A DNA stretch of 64,000 nt, from the NCBI RefSeq assembly GCF_900102035.1, contig NZ_LT629689.1, positions 1,612,001-1,676,000 on the forward strand. The letters are read 5' to 3'. Shown piece after piece: positions 59,028 through 64,000 of the stretch. Position 1 is the stretch's first letter. Every line of letters begins with the position of its first letter. Origin of the DNA: Pseudomonas extremaustralis (lineage in GTDB: Bacteria; Pseudomonadota; Gammaproteobacteria; Pseudomonadales; Pseudomonadaceae). Under the pieces are notes generated by a model. The model searched no databases and was not told where the DNA came from. It saw only the letters and a program-made list of their open reading frames with translations. A program made the translations under genes and the position numbers.

Positions 59028-60059
59028 TTGAAACCCTACCCTATTCATTGCGTGTCGATCGTTATCCCGGTCTACAACGAACAAGAGAGCCTGCCTGAAT
59101 TGCTGCGCCGTACGCGTGCAGCCTGCCAGCAACTGGCCTACGAATACGAAATCATCCTGGTGGATGACGGTAGTCGCGACAAATCCGCCCAGTTACTCGA
59201 AGACGCGGCTGCCGAAGACGGCAGCAACGTGGTCGCGGTGATCCTCAATCGCAACTATGGCCAGCATGCGGCGATCATGGCTGGTTTCGAGCAGTGCCGC
59301 GGCGACGTGGTAATCACCCTGGACGCCGACCTGCAGAACCCGCCGGAAGAAATCCCGCGCCTGGTGGAGCAAGCCGCCCTGGGCTATGACGTGGTCGCCA
59401 CCGTGCGCAACAATCGCCAGGACTCAGCCTTTCGCCGCTGGCCGTCGCGCCTGATCAATCTGGCCGTGCAACGTTCCACCGGCGTGGCCATGACGGACTA
59501 CGGCTGCATGCTGCGCGCCTACCGCCGCACCATCGTCGACGCCATGCTCGCCTGCCGCGAACGCAGCACCTTTATCCCGATCCTGGCCAACGGTTTCGCT
59601 CGGCACACCACGGAAATCCTGGTGCATCACGCCGAGCGCGAACACGGCGAATCCAAATACAGCGCCATGCGCCTGATAAGCCTGATGTTCGACCTGCTGA
59701 CCTGCATGACCACCACCCCACTGCGCCTGCTCTCTATCGTCGGCTTTGCCCTGGCAGGCCTGGGCGTGCTGTTCGCGTTTGCGCTGATCGTCCTGCGCCT
59801 GGCGTTTGGCGCCCAATGGGCCGGGGATGGCACATTCGTGCTGTTCGCGGTGCTGTTCGTGTTCACCGGCGGCCAATTCATCGGCATGGGCCTCTTGGGT
59901 GAATACCTGGGTCGCATGTACAGTGATGTGCGCGCCCGCCCTCGGTTCTTTATTGAAAAAGTGCTGCGCAACCAACCGGCAGCACCGGCACCCGTGGTCG
60001 TCGTTGACGGGCTGCCATCCTCCCATACCTCCACTTCTGCCGATCAGGTCCACTCATGA
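59028..60059 (+). CDS. arnC: Undecaprenyl-phosphate L-Ara4FN transferase
   Basis: 343-residue family 2 glycosyltransferase that moves 4-deoxy-4-formamido-L-arabinose from UDP to undecaprenyl phosphate on the inner face of the membrane. [38 protein letters not shown] and [20 protein letters not shown] (with DAD) are diagnostic, and two C-terminal membrane helices (about 235-260 and 270-290) anchor it. No in-frame ATG exists; TTG 59028 has GAGG ten bases upstream and overlaps a tiny upstream frame. It starts the arn operon here, with arnA overlapping by four bases. Leads to lipid A modification and polymyxin resistance. Confidence 0.92.
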   Translation: MKPYPIHCVSIVIPVYNEQESLPELLRRTRAACQQLAYEYEIILVDDGSRDKSAQLLEDAAAEDGSNVVAVILNRNYGQHAAIMAGFEQCRGDVVITLDADLQNPPEEIPRLVEQAALGYDVVATVRNNRQDSAFRRWPSRLINLAVQRSTGVAMTDYGCMLRAYRRTIVDAMLACRERSTFIPILANGFARHTTEILVHHAEREHGESKYSAMRLISLMFDLLTCMTTTPLRLLSIVGFALAGLGVLFAFALIVLRLAFGAQWAGDGTFVLFAVLFVFTGGQFIGMGLLGEYLGRMYSDVRARPRFFIEKVLRNQPAAPAPVVVVDGLPSSHTSTSADQVHS

Positions 60060-62047
60060 GTTCAAAAGCTGTTGTATTCGCGTATCACGATATTGGTTGT
60101 GCCGGGATTGAAGCGCTGCTCAAAGCGGGTTACGAAATCGCTGCAGTGTTCACCCATGCCGATGATCCCAAGGAAAACAACTTCTACGGCTCCGTTGCCC
60201 AACTGTGCGCCCGCAATGGCATTCCAGTCCACGCGCCCGAAGACGCCAACCACCCGCTGTGGATCGAGCGTATCGCCAAGCTCAACCCGGACTTCATCTT
60301 CTCGTTCTACTACCGCAACCTGCTGAGCGAAGCCCTGCTGGCCACCACCAGCAAAGGCGCGTTCAACCTGCACGGCTCGCTGCTGCCTAAATACCGTGGC
60401 CGCGCACCAGCCAACTGGGTACTGGTCAAAGGCGAAACCGAAACCGGCGTGACCCTGCACCGCATGGTCAAGCGCGCCGATGCCGGCGCGATCCTGGCCC
60501 AACAGAAAGTCGTCATCGAGCGTTCCGACACCGGCCTGACCCTGCACACCAAACTGCGTGATGCCGCCGCCAGCCTGCTGCGCGACGCTTTGCCACAACT
60601 GGCCGCGGGCAAACTGACTGAAACCGCCCAGGACGAAAGCCAGGCCACCTACTTTGGCCGCCGCACCGCTGCCGACGGCAAGCTGGAGTGGAAAAAACCG
60701 GCTGAAGAGCTGTTCAACCTGGTGCGTGCAGTGACTCAACCGTACCCAGGCGCCTTCTGCGCCGTGGGCGAGCACAAGCTGATCGTGTGGCAAGCCGAAG
60801 TGGTCAAGGGCAACGAAGGCCTGGCGCCGGGCCGTGTGATCAGCGTCAACCCGCTGCGCATTGCCTGCGGCGAAGACTCCCTGGTGGTCAAGTTCGGTCA
60901 GCGCAACGACAACGGCCTGTACCTGGCCGGCCCGTCCCTGGCCAATGAACTGGGCCTGGTCGACGGTTCCGTGCTGCGCGGCGCCGAGTCCGGCCGCAAG
61001 CCACGTCGCACCCGCGTACTGATCCTGGGTGTGAACGGCTTTATCGGTAACCACCTGTCCGAGCGCCTGCTGCGTGACGATCGTTACGAAGTCTTCGGCC
61101 TGGACATCGGCTCCGACGCCATCGAGCGCCTGCGCAGCCACCCGAACTTCCATTACGTGGAAGGCGATATCAGCATCCACACCGAGTGGATCGAGTACCA
61201 CATCAAGAAGTGCGACGTGGTCCTGCCGCTGGTGGCCATCGCCACCCCGATCGAATACACCCGCAACCCGCTGCGCGTGTTCGAACTGGACTTCGAAGAA
61301 AACCTCAAGCTGGTGCGCTACTGCGTCAAGTACAACAAACGCGTGATCTTCCCGTCGACCTCCGAAGTCTATGGCATGTGCCAGGACCAGTACTTCGACG
61401 AAGACACTTCCAACCTGGTGGTCGGCCCGGTCAACAAGCAACGCTGGATCTACTCGGTCTCCAAGCAACTGCTTGACCGCGTGATCTGGGCCTACGGCGC
61501 CAAGGGCCTGAACTTCACCCTGTTCCGTCCGTTCAACTGGATGGGCCCGCGCCTCGACCGCCTGGACTCGGCGCGTATCGGTAGTTCCCGTGCGATCACC
61601 CAGCTGATCCTGAACCTGGTGGAAGGCACGCCGATCCGCCTGTTCGACGGTGGCGAGCAGAAACGCTGCTTCACCGACATCGCTGATGGCATCGAAGCCC
61701 TGGCCCGCATCATTGATAACGACAATGATGTCTGCAACGGCCAGATCATCAACATCGGCAACCCGGAAAACGAAGCCAGCATCCGTCAGTTGGGCGAAGA
61801 GCTGCTGCGTCAGTTCGAAGCTCACCCGCTGCGCAGCAACTTCCCACCGTTCGCCGGTTTCCGCGACGTGGAAAGCAAGGCGTTCTACGGCACCGGCTAC
61901 CAGGACGTGGCACACCGCAAACCGAGCATCGAAAACGCCAAGCGCCTGCTGAACTGGGAGCCAACCGTTGAGATGAGCGAGACCATCGGCAATACGCTGG
62001 ATTTCTTCCTGCGTGAAGCCATGCTTGAAATCGCGGACAAACGTTAA
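60056..62047 (+). CDS. arnA: Bifunctional UDP-Ara4N formyltransferase / UDP-glucuronate decarboxylase
   Basis: 663 residues with both ArnA domains. N-terminal formyltransferase (1-~300): [19 protein letters not shown] gives Asn104 and His106, with Asp142 in ADAGAIL. C-terminal SDR-type decarboxylase (~318-663): GVNGFIG (325-331), [10 protein letters not shown], and YSVSK with Tyr466 and Lys470. It oxidises and decarboxylates UDP-glucuronate and later formylates UDP-Ara4N. The transamination between those steps needs ArnB, which is not in this window. It overlaps arnC (ATGA) and shares its last base with the arnD start. Confidence 0.95.
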   Translation: MSSKAVVFAYHDIGCAGIEALLKAGYEIAAVFTHADDPKENNFYGSVAQLCARNGIPVHAPEDANHPLWIERIAKLNPDFIFSFYYRNLLSEALLATTSKGAFNLHGSLLPKYRGRAPANWVLVKGETETGVTLHRMVKRADAGAILAQQKVVIERSDTGLTLHTKLRDAAASLLRDALPQLAAGKLTETAQDESQATYFGRRTAADGKLEWKKPAEELFNLVRAVTQPYPGAFCAVGEHKLIVWQAEVVKGNEGLAPGRVISVNPLRIACGEDSLVVKFGQRNDNGLYLAGPSLANELGLVDGSVLRGAESGRKPRRTRVLILGVNGFIGNHLSERLLRDDRYEVFGLDIGSDAIERLRSHPNFHYVEGDISIHTEWIEYHIKKCDVVLPLVAIATPIEYTRNPLRVFELDFEENLKLVRYCVKYNKRVIFPSTSEVYGMCQDQYFDEDTSNLVVGPVNKQRWIYSVSKQLLDRVIWAYGAKGLNFTLFRPFNWMGPRLDRLDSARIGSSRAITQLILNLVEGTPIRLFDGGEQKRCFTDIADGIEALARIIDNDNDVCNGQIINIGNPENEASIRQLGEELLRQFEAHPLRSNFPPFAGFRDVESKAFYGTGYQDVAHRKPSIENAKRLLNWEPTVEMSETIGNTLDFFLREAMLEIADKR

Positions 62048-62931
62048 TGCAGGCAGGTCTTCGCATCGACGTCGACACCTACCGTGGTACCCGTGAAGGC
62101 GTGCCACGGTTGCTCGAATCCCTGGATGAAGCCGGGGTAAAAGCGACGTTCTTCTTCAGTGTCGGACCGGACAATATGGGGCGCCACTTGTGGCGCCTGA
62201 TCCGCCCGCAGTTCCTGTGGAAGATGCTGCGTTCCAACGCCGCCGGCCTGTATGGCTGGGACATCTTGCTCGCCGGCACCGCCTGGCCGGGCAAGCCGAT
62301 CGGCCGCGACCTGGGGCACTTGATGCGCCAGGCCAAGGCCGCCGGGCATGAAGTCGGCCTGCACGCCTGGGATCACCATGGCTGGCAGGCCAACGCCGGG
62401 CGCTGGAGCGATGCGCAACTGATCGAGCAGATTCGACGCGGTGTGGACACCCTGAGCGACATCCTGGGCGAACGTATCGACTGTTCAGCGGCCGCCGGTT
62501 GGCGCGCCGATGAACGTGTGGTGCAAGCCAAGCAAGGTTTCAACTTTCGCTACAACAGCGATTGCCGGGGCACCAGCCTGTTTCGTCCGACCTTGGCCGA
62601 TGGCAGCGCGGGCACCCCACAAATTCCGGTGGACCTGCCGACCTTCGACGAAGTCGTCGGGCCGGTGGTGGCCGCCAAAGATTTCAACAGCTTCATTCTT
62701 GACCGATTCACCGAATCGAAGCTGAACGTCTACACGATCCACGCAGAAGTAGAAGGGATTCTGATGGCCAACGATTTTCGCCAGTTGCTAGCCCAGGCAG
62801 GGCAGCGCGGCATCGACTTCAAACCACTGGGCGACTTGCTGCCAGCGGACCTGTCCACCCTGCCCCAGCAACAGTTGGTGCGCGGCGCCCTGAGCGGCCG
62901 TGAGGGTTGGCTCGGAGTGCAGCAGGCATGA
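62047..62931 (+). CDS. arnD: Undecaprenyl-phosphate-Ara4FN deformylase
   Basis: 294-residue polysaccharide-deacetylase-type enzyme that removes the formyl group from the lipid-linked sugar, committing it to lipid [21 protein letters not shown] contains the metal-binding Asp pair, [11 protein letters not shown] follows, and [14 protein letters not shown] supplies the His ligands. The start shares one base with the arnA stop and the end overlaps arnT (ATGA). Length agrees with ArnD. Confidence 0.93.
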   Translation: MQAGLRIDVDTYRGTREGVPRLLESLDEAGVKATFFFSVGPDNMGRHLWRLIRPQFLWKMLRSNAAGLYGWDILLAGTAWPGKPIGRDLGHLMRQAKAAGHEVGLHAWDHHGWQANAGRWSDAQLIEQIRRGVDTLSDILGERIDCSAAAGWRADERVVQAKQGFNFRYNSDCRGTSLFRPTLADGSAGTPQIPVDLPTFDEVVGPVVAAKDFNSFILDRFTESKLNVYTIHAEVEGILMANDFRQLLAQAGQRGIDFKPLGDLLPADLSTLPQQQLVRGALSGREGWLGVQQA

Positions 62932-64000
62932 TCCGCCGTTGGGCGCTACCCCTGCTGCTTTTGGCGTTTGCGCTGTTTTATCTGCTGCCGCTGACCACCC
63001 ATGGCTTGTGGATTCCAGATGAAACCCGCTATGCGCAGATCAGCCAGGAAATGCTGCTGACCGGCAAGTGGGCGTCGCCGCACTTCATGGGGATTCGCTA
63101 TTTCGAAAAACCGGCGGCGGGTTACTGGATGATCGCGCTGGGCCAGGCGATCTTCGGGCAGAACCTGTTCGGTGTGCGCTTCGCTTCGGCCTTGAGCACC
63201 GGCCTGAGCATCCTGCTGGTGTACCTGGTGTCGCGCCGGTTGTGGAATGACCCGCAAAAAAGCCTGATCAGCACCGTGCTGTACATGAGTTTTGTCAGCG
63301 TGGCGGCCCTGGGCGGTTATGCCAACCTCGATCCGCAGTTCACTTTCTGGGTCAACCTGACCGGCGTAGCCTTGTGGTTTTGCTTCGACAGCACCACCCG
63401 CAACGGTCGCCTGGGGTCGTGGGCCCTGCTCGGATTTGCCTGTGGCATGGGCTTCATGACCAAGGGCTTCCTGGCGTGGCTGTTGCCTGTATTGATCGCC
63501 CTGCCCTACGCCCTATGGCAGAAACGCTTTCGCGAACTCGTCGGTTATGGCCTGGTGGCGGTCATCGTGGCCATCGTCGTCAGCGTGCCGTGGGCCCTGG
63601 CCGTGCACCTGCAAGAGCCCGACTACTGGAGTTTCTTCTTCTGGCACGAGCATATCCAGCGTTTTGCCGGTAACGACGCGCAGCATGCCGAACCGTTCTG
63701 GTACTACTTGCCGCTGCTGATCGCCTTCAGCCTGCCTTGGGTGGCGTTGCTGCCATCCACCCTCAAGCAGGCGTGGCTGGAAAAACGCAGCGCGAAAATC
63801 GCTTTTATCTTGCTGTGGCTGCTGATGCCCCTGGCGTTCTTCAGCCTGGCCAAAGGTAAGTTGCCTTCCTACATCATGCCCTGCCTGTTGCCGCTGGCCT
63901 TGCTTATGGGCCACACCCTGGCCGACAAACTGGCCCAGGGCCGTGACCGCGCCTTGCGCATCAATGGCTGGCTGAACCTGGTCATCGGCGTCGTGGCCTT
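62928..64000 (+). CDS. arnT: Lipid A 4-amino-4-deoxy-L-arabinosyltransferase (partial)
   Basis: The first 357 codons of ArnT (GT83) before the window ends; the full protein is about 550. N-terminal helix [20 protein letters not shown], then [20 protein letters not shown] with the catalytic-type Asp-Glu, [16 protein letters not shown] and [17 protein letters not shown]. It transfers Ara4N from undecaprenyl phosphate to lipid A on the periplasmic face, lowering polymyxin binding. It overlaps arnD by four bases, so arnCADT are translated as one unit. Confidence 0.93.
   Translation, partial: MIRRWALPLLLLAFALFYLLPLTTHGLWIPDETRYAQISQEMLLTGKWASPHFMGIRYFEKPAAGYWMIALGQAIFGQNLFGVRFASALSTGLSILLVYLVSRRLWNDPQKSLISTVLYMSFVSVAALGGYANLDPQFTFWVNLTGVALWFCFDSTTRNGRLGSWALLGFACGMGFMTKGFLAWLLPVLIALPYALWQKRFRELVGYGLVAVIVAIVVSVPWALAVHLQEPDYWSFFFWHEHIQRFAGNDAQHAEPFWYYLPLLIAFSLPWVALLPSTLKQAWLEKRSAKIAFILLWLLMPLAFFSLAKGKLPSYIMPCLLPLALLMGHTLADKLAQGRDRALRINGWLNLVIGVVA

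Overview
The window looks like the chromosome of a fluorescent Pseudomonas (P. fluorescens group). The grounds are high GC with strong third-position G/C bias, an OprD-type porin, an arn lipid A modification operon and a tightly packed type VI secretion locus with Pseudomonas-style protein sequences. No rRNA, tRNA or CRISPR array was recognised.

Layout. 1-2619: tail of a glycogen-synthase-like gene overlapping a phosphoenolpyruvate-synthase-like gene. 2788-6675: Baeyer-Villiger monooxygenase, MetX-fold alpha/beta hydrolase and AraC regulator, a likely small oxidative catabolic unit. 7043-13803: a complete second, N-type rotary ATPase operon (atpDCQRBEFAG), with overlapping genes, no separate delta gene and a c subunit with two buried-type glutamates. 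14113-16439: MHS-type MFS transporter and AraC regulator, convergent and overlapping by 7 bases. 16940-44882: a complete T6SS locus, tssABC-hcp-tssEFGH-vgrG, then a DUF2169/pentapeptide/DUF3540/DUF4150 loading module, then tssJKLM and a hybrid histidine kinase plus LuxR-type response regulator. 44978-45847: PPK2 polyphosphate kinase.

45848-50177 is a decay zone. It holds a lysR gene with an internal deletion and a frame change, an intact SDR gene, three glycosyltransferase scars around an intact wecB, and an IS5-family transposase remnant. 50178-55365 has an OprD porin, an APC permease, an iron-type alcohol dehydrogenase and a LysR regulator. 55520-58613 has a Bcr/CflA exporter, an orphan tyrosine recombinase and a secreted protein. 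From 59028 the arn operon (arnC-arnA-arnD-arnT) runs off the right edge. It starts with arnC and has no arnB in front.

Main points for a second look: (i) a near-identical palindrome, CAGGTGTTCACCTG, upstream of both tssA and hcp, the two places where T6SS transcription plausibly starts; (ii) a single-base deletion that splits the DUF2169-pentapeptide protein, with the lost reading frame still coding for pentapeptide repeats and overlapping the next start codon; (iii) an AT-richer C-terminal extension on VgrG, with no recognisable toxin or immunity gene in the locus; (iv) a kinase whose first receiver domain has Asn where the phospho-Asp should be; (v) the N-ATPase operon and its unresolved coupling ion; (vi) the eroded polysaccharide cluster around wecB.
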